Below are positions 31,780 to 37,582 of a DNA stretch of 37,582 nt, piece after piece. Position 1 is the stretch's first letter. The number at the start of each line of letters is the position of its first letter. The position numbers and the translations under genes are program-made. Origin of the DNA: a virus; the IMG/VR virus record IMGVR_UViG_3300025147_000439, positions 1-37,582 of that record; one strand, written 5' to 3'. The notes beneath the pieces were generated by a model. That model saw nothing but the letters and a program-made list of their open reading frames with translations. It ran no database searches and was not told where the DNA came from.

Positions 31780-33611
31780 GCCGCCAACCCCTCACCAGTG
31801 ATCGCTGCCACGACCGTCGCGATCAGATCGCGTGCGGCCGGCGGCGTCACCGCATTTCCCGAGAGCTTCACCTGCTCGCGACGGTTCCCCCGCATCTCGT
31901 ACTCAGCGGGAAACGCCATCGCCTGCTTGATCTCACTCGGCTCGAGCATGCGGAAGCGCACATCATCAATGTCGACCGTCCGACCCGTGAGCACCGCCTG
32001 ATGCCCCGCCGTGGTGACCGTCCGCACCGGCTCGCTATCCGGGGTCGTCATCTCCGCGCCGCCCGAATTCATCCGCTGAATCAGGGCGTGATGATTTCCA
32101 GACGCCGTGACCGTCGCGAGCGCCTCGCTTAGTGCGCGGGCGTTCGATCCACCGCCACGGAGCTCGGCGATGAATGGTGGGAACAGGAGGGCCTTGGTGG
32201 TCTCGTTCGCCGTGACGGTAGACATGGCTTTGTCGAGGTCGCGGGTGCGGTACTCGTGGCGACGCTCGAGCATGAACGGCATCATCGCCAGGCCCTCGGT
32301 CTCACGCGTCGTGCGCGTCCTGAACGCCTCCGTGTCGGGGCGGGCGTCGTCGTTCCAAGTCCCCCCCGCGGGGACCATGAGTGCGTGGCGCGGTTCAGTG
32401 GTTACCGTCGCGAGCGGGTCGTAGGCCGGGCGCGTGCCGTCGTCGCGCGTGTAATACGACATCAGCAACGGGTGCAATGCCATGCCCGTCTCGCTCCGTG
32501 TCGTCTGGGCGCGCATCGCGTCGGCCGCCGACCACGGCTGCCTACCGTCGCGGCCCTCTACCGGCACCATGAACGGCGCATACGCCAGAGCCTTCGACTC
32601 GCGCGCCACCATCGCATGCGTCGGCATCGAGAGAGGCCACGAACGCACGTACCCGTTGGGGTCGCCGTAGTTGCGGTGCTTCGGGTCGGTCGAGTCGTAG
32701 GGGTTCGCGGTCTCGGTGAGGATCGGGGTCCAGTACCGGTCGATGCCCATCTGGATCCTGCGCATCGTCTTCTCAGCCAACGGCTTCGCCCGGTCGCCGA
32801 TGCGCTGACCTGGGATAGACCAGTCGATGATCGACGACGCGGGCAACCATGCAGGCTCCACGACCTGCCCACGGCACGACATCTTGGGGCACCGGTACAC
32901 GTACTGCGAGCGGTACCGTCCGGTGACCGCGTTCTCGCGCTTCCACTGCTGCACCGAGTTCACGACCTCGCCACAAGACGGGCACCACGCCACGGGGCGC
33001 TGCATCCGCTCAAAGTCAGGGGCCCGTTCACCCGTGCGCCACAACGCGATGTACACGCGGTCACGCGACTGCGGGGCAGGCATCCCAAACGCCTGCGCGT
33101 GCATCGAGTTGAGCGACACGATCTTGTGCTCGTACCCCATGTTGCTCAGCGTCGACAGCCACGACCGGAACTGAGACCCACGCGTACCGTTCGGCGACGA
33201 CCAGTCCGTCACCTCGACCACGTTCTCCACGAGGATCGCCCGATAGTTGTGCACCTCCGCGAACCTGACGACGTCCCACATCGTCGCCCGCGAGCGCTCG
33301 GATGCTGCGTCGGGGAGTACTTCACCGAAGAGGTCGGGCTGGGTGGGGAGTTTGCGGCCCTTGGCCCTGCTGTGGTTAGTGCACTCGGGTGAGGCCCAGA
33401 GGATGTCGGTCGACATGATGAACCGGGGGTCCGTGTTTGAGATGTCGGCCTGCAGGTGGTCCGTGTCAGGGTGGTTCGCGTTGTGGGTCTCGATCGCGAG
33501 GTCCCAATGGTTCGCGGCGAGCTTCACGTCGACACCACCCACGGCCACCGCGCCCGTCGATGAGCCGCCCGCACCACAGAACAGGTCGGTCATGGTGAGG
33601 TTTGCGCTCAT
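31776..33611 (-). CDS. C5-cytosine DNA methyltransferase
   Basis: 611 aa. Catalytic motifs in order: motif I DLFCGAGGSS (9-18), motif IV with nucleophile Cys77 in ASPECTNHS (Pro-Glu-Cys rather than the usual Pro-Pro-Cys), motif VI ILVENVVEV (Glu129) and motif VIII QSRDRVY (181-187). A Cys4 zinc insert follows (WCPSCGEVV, YRCPKMSCRG). The long C-terminal region carries a degenerate repeat of about 45 residues around 'LATVTTEPRHALMVP', 'MSTVTANETTKALLFP' and 'LATVTASGNHHALIQ'. No cognate restriction gene is adjacent, so it is an orphan enzyme that probably protects phage DNA. Confidence 0.92.
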   Translation of the reverse strand: MSANLTMTDLFCGAGGSSTGAVAVGGVDVKLAANHWDLAIETHNANHPDTDHLQADISNTDPRFIMSTDILWASPECTNHSRAKGRKLPTQPDLFGEVLPDAASERSRATMWDVVRFAEVHNYRAILVENVVEVTDWSSPNGTRGSQFRSWLSTLSNMGYEHKIVSLNSMHAQAFGMPAPQSRDRVYIALWRTGERAPDFERMQRPVAWCPSCGEVVNSVQQWKRENAVTGRYRSQYVYRCPKMSCRGQVVEPAWLPASSIIDWSIPGQRIGDRAKPLAEKTMRRIQMGIDRYWTPILTETANPYDSTDPKHRNYGDPNGYVRSWPLSMPTHAMVARESKALAYAPFMVPVEGRDGRQPWSAADAMRAQTTRSETGMALHPLLMSYYTRDDGTRPAYDPLATVTTEPRHALMVPAGGTWNDDARPDTEAFRTRTTRETEGLAMMPFMLERRHEYRTRDLDKAMSTVTANETTKALLFPPFIAELRGGGSNARALSEALATVTASGNHHALIQRMNSGGAEMTTPDSEPVRTVTTAGHQAVLTGRTVDIDDVRFRMLEPSEIKQAMAFPAEYEMRGNRREQVKLSGNAVTPPAARDLIATVVAAITGEGLAA

Positions 33612-33874
33612 GCCTGTACCCGCCGAATCACAGTGGTAGCCGTGACCGTGAAGAAGTCGCCGGGCTTGAGCACCACGTCACGTGACGCACCCTCAGGAGT
33701 GGCGCGTACCGAGATCACACCGTCGTGGAAGTACACGGCCGCGAAGGGAATCGCGGCACGAATCACGTCGACGACGCGGATCTCTTCGGCCTGCTCTGCG
33801 ACCTTCGCCGCGTAGGGCGTCCCAAACTCTGCAGCGTCAAACGCGCTGTACTCCTGTTCCACGAGCTCGCTCAT
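33608..33874 (-). CDS. Hypothetical small early protein
   Basis: 88 aa from ATG 33874 (ATGA overlap). An acidic helical start (ELVEQEYSAFDAAEFGTPYAAK) leads to a beta part (AVYFHDGVISVRATPEG, DVVLKPGDFFTVTATTVI). No family recognised. It directly precedes the methyltransferase gene (4-bp overlap). Confidence 0.68.
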   Translation of the reverse strand: MSELVEQEYSAFDAAEFGTPYAAKVAEQAEEIRVVDVIRAAIPFAAVYFHDGVISVRATPEGASRDVVLKPGDFFTVTATTVIRRVQA

Positions 33875-34065
33875 GCGACACCGCCCTCGAACTTGCGCAG
33901 CGTCACAGCGAAGGCAACCGCCGCGGCGTACAGCACCAACGCCAGCAGCCACATCGACAAGTGCCCAGTCGCGAACCAGTTGCCGAAACACGCCACGGCG
34001 AGCAGCAACGCGCCCAGCGAGAGAGCGCGGAGCCGACGGGCCCGGAAGATTGGATGCATGTTCAT
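33871..34065 (-). CDS. Small two-span membrane protein
   Basis: 64 aa from ATG 34065 (AAGGA upstream). Two hydrophobic segments (LGALLLAVACFGNWF and MWLLALVLYAAAVAFAV) separated by a short polar turn, with basic residues at both ends (RARRLRA, LRKFEGG). Could be a small membrane effector, exclusion protein or accessory lysis factor. No family recognised. Confidence 0.66.
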   Translation of the reverse strand: MNMHPIFRARRLRALSLGALLLAVACFGNWFATGHLSMWLLALVLYAAAVAFAVTLRKFEGGVA

Positions 34066-34110
34066 GGTCAAAGTCCTTAAGGTTTGGCTGGCAGGCAGAC
34101 GGACAAGTGG

Positions 34111-34410
34111 TCAAGCAGCGGATGGGGAACGCTGTGGCGCGGGCGAGTACGCGGGGCTCTTCGGGCACGCGAACCGGTGAAGGAGCACCATCTGCTCGAC
34201 GTCCGGATCGATGTGATCCCCAGACGCAAGCCGGTGAATCATCAGGCGACCCGTGACCGGGTGCTCAAAGCCCGCGAACGTGGCACGCGGATCCTTCGAG
34301 AAGTCCATACGCGACGGCTCAATCGGGACACGCTTACCCGACTTGATCGCCACCCCAAACTCGATCTCCTGGCCACAATCACGGCACTTCACCACCTCGT
34401 GATAAGCCAT
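34111..34410 (-). CDS. Zinc-ribbon-like hypothetical protein
   Basis: 99 aa from ATG 34410 (TGATG overlap). The N-terminal VKCRDCGQEIEFGVAIKSGK resembles a Cys2 zinc-ribbon half, with later His and Cys residues (HRFACPK) that could complete it. Similar proteins are frequent in actinophage early regions. Function unknown. Confidence 0.7.
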   Translation of the reverse strand: MAYHEVVKCRDCGQEIEFGVAIKSGKRVPIEPSRMDFSKDPRATFAGFEHPVTGRLMIHRLASGDHIDPDVEQMVLLHRFACPKSPAYSPAPQRSPSAA

Positions 34411-34805
34411 CACGCCACCTCCGCCATCTGACGCGACACCCACGTCGAAGTCGTGCGGCGGTACACCTTCACGTAGGCACCCTTGGCCGACGCTCCCGTC
34501 GACGGAACCGACGCGTGAACCTGTTGCCCGTCCACTTCGATCATGTGAGGCTTGAGCAGGCCCGCAACACACGCGGCCCGCATCATCGGAGAGCGCGACC
34601 CCGCGGACACGTCCGCACCGTCGAGAACCTCGCGCAACGTGTTCGCGGAAATCAGCGCACCCGGCGCCCGCTCCCCAATCGCGTCGAACACCACACGCTG
34701 CTCAAAGGACGTCACCAACTCGGCCGCCTGCGCAATGCCCTCACGCTTCGCCTCGATCGCGGCCTCGATGTAATACCCGTCGAGCGTCAGCTGCTGACTG
34801 TTCAT
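34410..34805 (-). CDS. Winged-helix-like hypothetical protein
   Basis: 131 aa from ATG 34805 (ATGA overlap). After QQLTLDGYYIEAAIEAKREGIA comes ELVTSFEQRVVFDAIGERAP, ISANTLREVLDGADVS and RSPMMRAACVAGLLKP, which reads like a winged helix domain. A DNA-binding or replication role is possible. No family assigned. Confidence 0.68.
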   Translation of the reverse strand: MNSQQLTLDGYYIEAAIEAKREGIAQAAELVTSFEQRVVFDAIGERAPGALISANTLREVLDGADVSAGSRSPMMRAACVAGLLKPHMIEVDGQQVHASVPSTGASAKGAYVKVYRRTTSTWVSRQMAEVA

Positions 34806-35353
34806 GCCACACCCCCATGAGGAACCGCGACAAGATGCCGCGGCGCATGGGTCCCGGCGCGGTCCGACACTGGCGGCCACTGCTCGAGCACCTCACACGC
34901 AGACCGTTCGGCCAACGTGACTAGGCGCCCCTTCGCAGCCCACACCATCGGGGCGAGGTCGCCAGCGAAGTCGAGGTCAGTGAGGAGCCCGGCTGCTTCG
35001 TCGAGGAGGCGCGTCGCGTAGTGGATCCGCTCAGCGACCTGTGCGGCCGTCTGAGGCTTCGAAAACATGGGCGAGGCTTCTCGTACCCGCACAGCAACCG
35101 CAGGCGCCATGAAGACCACACGGTCCTCGTGGTGGGGAGATACAACTACGCCGTCACCATCGGGAGCGTCGAGCAGTACACGCTCACCAAGGAACGCCCG
35201 CGTCATCGACGCCAACCACTCCTGTGCGGCTTGCTTCGTGGCGCGTGTGACAGTTACGCGCTCACCACCGACCACCGTGAACGTCGCGGACCACTTCGTC
35301 TCGCGCCCAAATGTGTCGATGATCTGGCACTCGGCGCTGAACGCGCCGCTCAT
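34802..35353 (-). CDS. Hypothetical early protein, paralogue candidate of the 35793 gene
   Basis: 183 aa from ATG 35353 (ATGA overlap). The first 50 residues (MSGAFSAECQI, WSATFTVVGGERVTV, AQEWLASM) parallel the protein at 35793-36128. The C-terminal part is helical (AAQVAERIHYATRLLDEAAGLL) with an RSACEVLEQWPPV ending. Function unknown. Confidence 0.68.
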   Translation of the reverse strand: MSGAFSAECQIIDTFGRETKWSATFTVVGGERVTVTRATKQAAQEWLASMTRAFLGERVLLDAPDGDGVVVSPHHEDRVVFMAPAVAVRVREASPMFSKPQTAAQVAERIHYATRLLDEAAGLLTDLDFAGDLAPMVWAAKGRLVTLAERSACEVLEQWPPVSDRAGTHAPRHLVAVPHGGVA

Positions 35354-35793
35354 GACCTCACCCCGAGGTTCTGCATCATCTCTTCGACACCGACGAGCTC
35401 GTTCTTCACACACGTAAGCCCGACGAACAACCGGTCAACGTTGGGCCGCGCCGGGTCATAGACCCCCACACGCGACAGAGCCGTCAGCGCCCGACGCAAC
35501 GACGCCTCCGCAGACTCGAGCGAGTAGAACGCATCCTCGAGCAGCGCCGGCGTCGACATCGACGCGAGCGCCACGGCGACGGTGTCGCCCTCGGTGGCCG
35601 TGTTGTCTTCGGCGTCGAAGGTGGGCGCATCGGTGGTGGCCGGGGGGGTAGCCACCACCGATGCACGGTTGAGGGCCGCGACGATCTGCTCGATGCGTCC
35701 CGGGATGGGGTAGACGATGCTGTCGCGGATTGTCGCGAAGGGGCCGGGGTTTTCGACGGGGCCACCCTGCGCGAGTGAGAGGCTGTCGGTCAT
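35350..35793 (-). CDS. Hypothetical early protein
   Basis: 147 aa from ATG 35793 (TGATG overlap). Helical segments IPGRIEQIVAALNRASV and EDAFYSLESAEASLRRALTALS surround a Pro/Thr-rich linker (VVATPPATTDAPT). The linker DNA contains a strong inverted repeat (35627-35664). No family recognised. Confidence 0.68.
   Translation of the reverse strand: MTDSLSLAQGGPVENPGPFATIRDSIVYPIPGRIEQIVAALNRASVVATPPATTDAPTFDAEDNTATEGDTVAVALASMSTPALLEDAFYSLESAEASLRRALTALSRVGVYDPARPNVDRLFVGLTCVKNELVGVEEMMQNLGVRS
35627..35664. repeat. Perfect 14-bp inverted repeat inside a coding region
   Basis: GCATCGGTGGTGGC (35627-35640) and its exact complement (35651-35664) flank a 10-nt loop containing seven consecutive G on the + strand. 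It lies in the linker-coding part of the gene at 35350-35793. The hairpin is strong but has no U-tract. Confidence 0.88.
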
Positions 35794-36128
35794 CACGCCA
35801 CATCCCTGCGGTCGAGTTCGGCGAGCGTGGGCACGAGGCCGCGAGGGCCTTGGTATCGGCGGCGATCGGATACCGCGACGAGGTTGCGGGCCTCGGGGCC
35901 TGCGGTGAGTGCGGCACGGACGATGTCGAGCTGGCCTGCGGTTGCGGCAATCACGGCAGGGCTCGAGTGCGAGTCGCCAAATGCTTTTGCGTCTAGCCAT
36001 GCGTCGCGTTGGAACTTGGTACTGAACGTGCGGGCGTGTGAGCCGTCGTTAGTGGTGACGGTCGCCGAATACATCTCGCTACCATCGACGGCGATGGTTG
36101 TCAGTGACACCCGGAGCGCGCCGGTCAT
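35793..36128 (-). CDS. Hypothetical early protein
   Basis: 111 aa from ATG 36128 (ATGA overlap). MTGALRVSLTTI, YSATVTTNDGSHARTF and FQRDAWLDAKAFGD mirror the opening of the protein at 34802-35353, suggesting a duplicated domain. The rest is helical (AATAGQLDIVRAALTAGPEA). No family recognised. Confidence 0.68.
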   Translation of the reverse strand: MTGALRVSLTTIAVDGSEMYSATVTTNDGSHARTFSTKFQRDAWLDAKAFGDSHSSPAVIAATAGQLDIVRAALTAGPEARNLVAVSDRRRYQGPRGLVPTLAELDRRDVA

Positions 36129-36502
36129 GACTGCCCCTCGAGGTTGTGCAGCGTGGCGAGGAGTGTAGCGACCGGCTCTTTGGGGCAATCGGTGACGCGC
36201 TTAGTCACGAGTTGCTGTACCTCGCCTACCTGTATGCCTTCAAGGCACTTCACCCGACGGCCTACGACTGGCATCCACGACGCATAGACCACGATGATTG
36301 TGGCGCCCACCGTGACGAACTTGACCACGTCCAAGGCGATGTCGGAAAGGTCTCCCATCCCGATCTTCTCCGCGAACACCTCGAACGCGGCGATCGCCTC
36401 GAGTGGCAGCGGCACCCCAGACGTCGTCTCGAATACCGTCGCGTCAGCAACTGGCGACGTAATCGTGAACGGGGGCGCCTGACCCGTGACCATGGCACTC
36501 AT
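36125..36502 (-). CDS. Hypothetical protein with one membrane segment
   Basis: 125 aa. Its ATG (36500-36502) lies inside copy A of the 23-bp repeat. One hydrophobic stretch (FVTVGATIIVVYASWMPVVG) follows a mixed N-terminal half (PLPLEAIAAFEVFAEKIGMGD). The C-terminus is polar (LEGIQVGEVQQLVTKRVTD). The ATG pattern suggests it originally followed the HTH gene at 37391 directly. Confidence 0.65.
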   Translation of the reverse strand: MSAMVTGQAPPFTITSPVADATVFETTSGVPLPLEAIAAFEVFAEKIGMGDLSDIALDVVKFVTVGATIIVVYASWMPVVGRRVKCLEGIQVGEVQQLVTKRVTDCPKEPVATLLATLHNLEGQS

Positions 36503-36521
36503 GCCGCACCACCCATCGCGG
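36499..36521. repeat. 23-bp direct repeat, copy A
   Basis: TCATGCCGCACCACCCAT then C-GCGG. Similarity extends a few bases on both sides (ACTCATG to GCGTGGCCA). On the minus strand it encodes the ending Met-Gly-Gly-Ala-Ala-stop overlapped by ATGA, and it contains the start codon of the gene ending at 36125. Confidence 0.9.
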
Positions 36522-36573
36522 CGTGGCCACCCTCGGTAGTAGCGTGGGCCGCACCATCAACAGGGGAGGCAGC

Positions 36574-36900
36574 ATGACTGCACGCATCATCATTCGCCAC
36601 GGCGGACCTGATCGGGAGCACTATTGGCAGGGCGAGGATGAGCTCCTTGTCGTGGCGATCGAGCGCGCTTTCCGACGCCGACTTACCAAGGGCCAGAGCG
36701 TCTACTTCGCCAGCACTGCGGTCCCGCCGAGCGAGCGGTCCTTTGGCACGATCATCATCGCGCCCACGACATTCGTCAGTTTCTCGTACATGGAGTACGA
36801 CGGCACCGGCGAGATTCCCCTGCTGGACAAGGTCGAGGAACTCGTTGAACGCGACGGCGGTATCACCCTCGATATCAACGACGAACTCGTGACCGACTAG
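36574..36900 (+). CDS. Reverse-oriented cassette gene 1, unknown function
   Basis: 108 aa from ATG 36574, preceded by AGGGGAGG. It opposes all neighbouring minus-strand genes and is flanked by repeat copies A and B. Beta-rich: TARIIIRHGG, GQSVYFASTAV, GTIIIAPTTFVSFSYMEYDG, then an acidic helix (LLDKVEELVERDGG) and ITLDINDELVTD. No family recognised. The opposite strand is also open but shows poorer composition, so it is judged a shadow. Confidence 0.75.
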   Translation: MTARIIIRHGGPDREHYWQGEDELLVVAIERAFRRRLTKGQSVYFASTAVPPSERSFGTIIIAPTTFVSFSYMEYDGTGEIPLLDKVEELVERDGGITLDINDELVTD

Positions 36901-36974
36901 GCCGGCCGTTTGCAACGGACCGTCCGCACGGCGGTCCTGATCTGCGGCGCGGTTGTCTGCGAAAGCGGTCCAAC

Positions 36975-36997
36975 TCATGCCGCACCACCCATCGCGG
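36975..36997. repeat. 23-bp direct repeat, copy B
   Basis: Identical to copy A over the 23-bp core and in the flanking ACTC and GCG (27 bp in all, 36973-36999). It lies between the two + cassette genes, 476 bp from copy A. Confidence 0.9.
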
Positions 36998-37034
36998 CGG
37001 CGTTGGCCATCTGAGAACTGACAGGAGAGCACTG

Positions 37035-37385
37035 ATGAGCGAGAAGCCAATGACCTCGAGTGCGTGGTGCGACCATGCGGGAGCGCACACCTTGCTGTAC
37101 TGGCTTGAGATCGACGGAGACGGCGGCGACGCACATCTGTGTGATGGCTGCGTGGCTGAGTTGCGCCTGGCCGTGCAGCTTGCGCGGGCCCAAGGAGTCC
37201 CGTTCGACTTCAACTGGGGAGGAAACTCCCTGGGCCCGGCATTCGTGATCGTCGGGGCCGACACGTCTGATAGCGAAGTCGAGCAGTACTCGATGACCGA
37301 AACCACCGAGGTCACCATCGAAGCCGAAGAGGGGCCCGACGTGGGAGTCGTCATCCATCTGAATGGGTGGCAAGGTACCGACTGA
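37035..37385 (+). CDS. Reverse-oriented cassette gene 2, putative zinc protein
   Basis: 116 aa from ATG 37035, with ACAGGAGAG upstream. Contains a possible metal site: Cys and His in SAWCDHAGAHTLLYW, then HLCDGCVAELRLAV. The rest is acidic (SDSEVEQYSMTETTEVTIEAEEG). This 'CDH...DGDGG...LCDGC' layout occurs in small uncharacterised actinophage proteins. Flanked by repeat copies B and C. Confidence 0.75.
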   Translation: MSEKPMTSSAWCDHAGAHTLLYWLEIDGDGGDAHLCDGCVAELRLAVQLARAQGVPFDFNWGGNSLGPAFVIVGADTSDSEVEQYSMTETTEVTIEAEEGPDVGVVIHLNGWQGTD

Positions 37386-37390
37386 GCGAG

Positions 37391-37413
37391 TCATGCCGCA
37401 CCACCCATTGCGG
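37391..37413. repeat. 23-bp direct repeat, copy C (native 3' end of HTH gene)
   Basis: Matches copies A and B except one C-to-T change at position 19 of the core. It forms the last codons and stop of the HTH gene at 37391-37582, so it is the probable source copy. Confidence 0.88.
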
Positions 37414-37582
37414 TGGCGGTCTCCGCGAAGAGTGACCCTGGCGATACGCCGAGGCACCTCGCGACGACTGATACCTCGAGGTCAGTGAAGGGGCGTCGGC
37501 CACTCAGCTTCTGCGATACCGCCTGCTGAGTGATCTTGAGGGCTTCGGCGATCTCGGACTGGCGCACACCGCGACGGGCCAT
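37391..37582 (-). CDS. Cro/CI-family HTH regulator (may be incomplete at window edge)
   Basis: 63 aa; its ATG coincides with the last window base, so a longer N-terminus is possible. The HTH_3/XRE fold is clear: RQSEIAEALKITQQAVSQKLSGRRPF, followed by SVVARCLGVSPGSLF. It is the first gene of the leftward early operon, the position of a Cro-like regulator or immunity repressor. Its 3' end carries repeat copy C. Confidence 0.85.
   Translation of the reverse strand: MARRGVRQSEIAEALKITQQAVSQKLSGRRPFTDLEVSVVARCLGVSPGSLFAETATAMGGAA

Noticed and set aside
32256-33392. 378-codon + frame opposite the methyltransferase
   Set aside because: Antisense of an enzyme with all catalytic motifs.
36499-37134. 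Minus-strand frame antisense to cassette gene 1, beginning at repeat copy B
   Set aside because: It has an ATG in the repeat and stays open to copy A, but cassette gene 1 has a better ribosome site and protein-like composition. The minus frame probably reflects duplicated repeat ends.

Overview
The window reads as an almost complete temperate siphovirus (prophage or phage genome) of a high-GC actinobacterium. The actinobacterial assignment is an inference from GC-rich third codon positions, frequent GTG starts, TANNNT-like -10 elements, dense ATGA/TGATG gene overlaps and the protein families present (DUF6093 head closure, r1t-type holin, HNH beside terminase, VVA0879, RusA). No host chromosomal gene, tRNA, rRNA, CRISPR array or attachment core was recognised. 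Both window edges coincide with gene starts.

Left end (1-1760, + strand): a tyrosine integrase, then a promoter whose 17-bp spacer is a perfect palindrome, a 76-aa orphan protein, a GC hairpin and a 128-aa helix-turn-helix protein that resembles the Aca2/YdiL (DUF1870) family. This layout matches an anti-CRISPR-type operon and is the best candidate for a new system. Two related terminator hairpins (1718-1759 and 2562-2615) bracket a minus-strand DUF2335 membrane-protein unit whose reading frame looks split.

Late region (minus strand, read from about 22.2 kb down to 2.6 kb): HNH endonuclease, a primase-polymerase-like protein, small and large terminase, portal, MuF-type protein, scaffold, P22-like coat, head-tail connectors, tail terminator, major tail protein, tail chaperones G and G-T (with a canonical -1 slippery site CCCAAAA), tape measure, minor tail proteins, endolysin, a DUF2746-like protein and a holin with an internal tandem duplication.

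Early region (minus strand, 37.6 kb down to 22.4 kb): a Cro/CI-type HTH gene, a chain of small overlapping genes, a C5-cytosine methyltransferase, RusA resolvase, a VVA0879-like protein, an ASCH-like protein, a PD-(D/E)XK-like protein, an FtsK-gamma-domain protein, a replication-initiator/HNH-like protein and several zinc-ribbon proteins.

Four short genes run against this leftward transcription (10702, 27522, 36574 and 37035, all +). The last two each sit between copies of a 23-bp direct repeat that reproduces the 3' end of the HTH gene, which suggests stepwise insertion of single-gene cassettes. Function calls come from motif recognition by eye; no database search was run.
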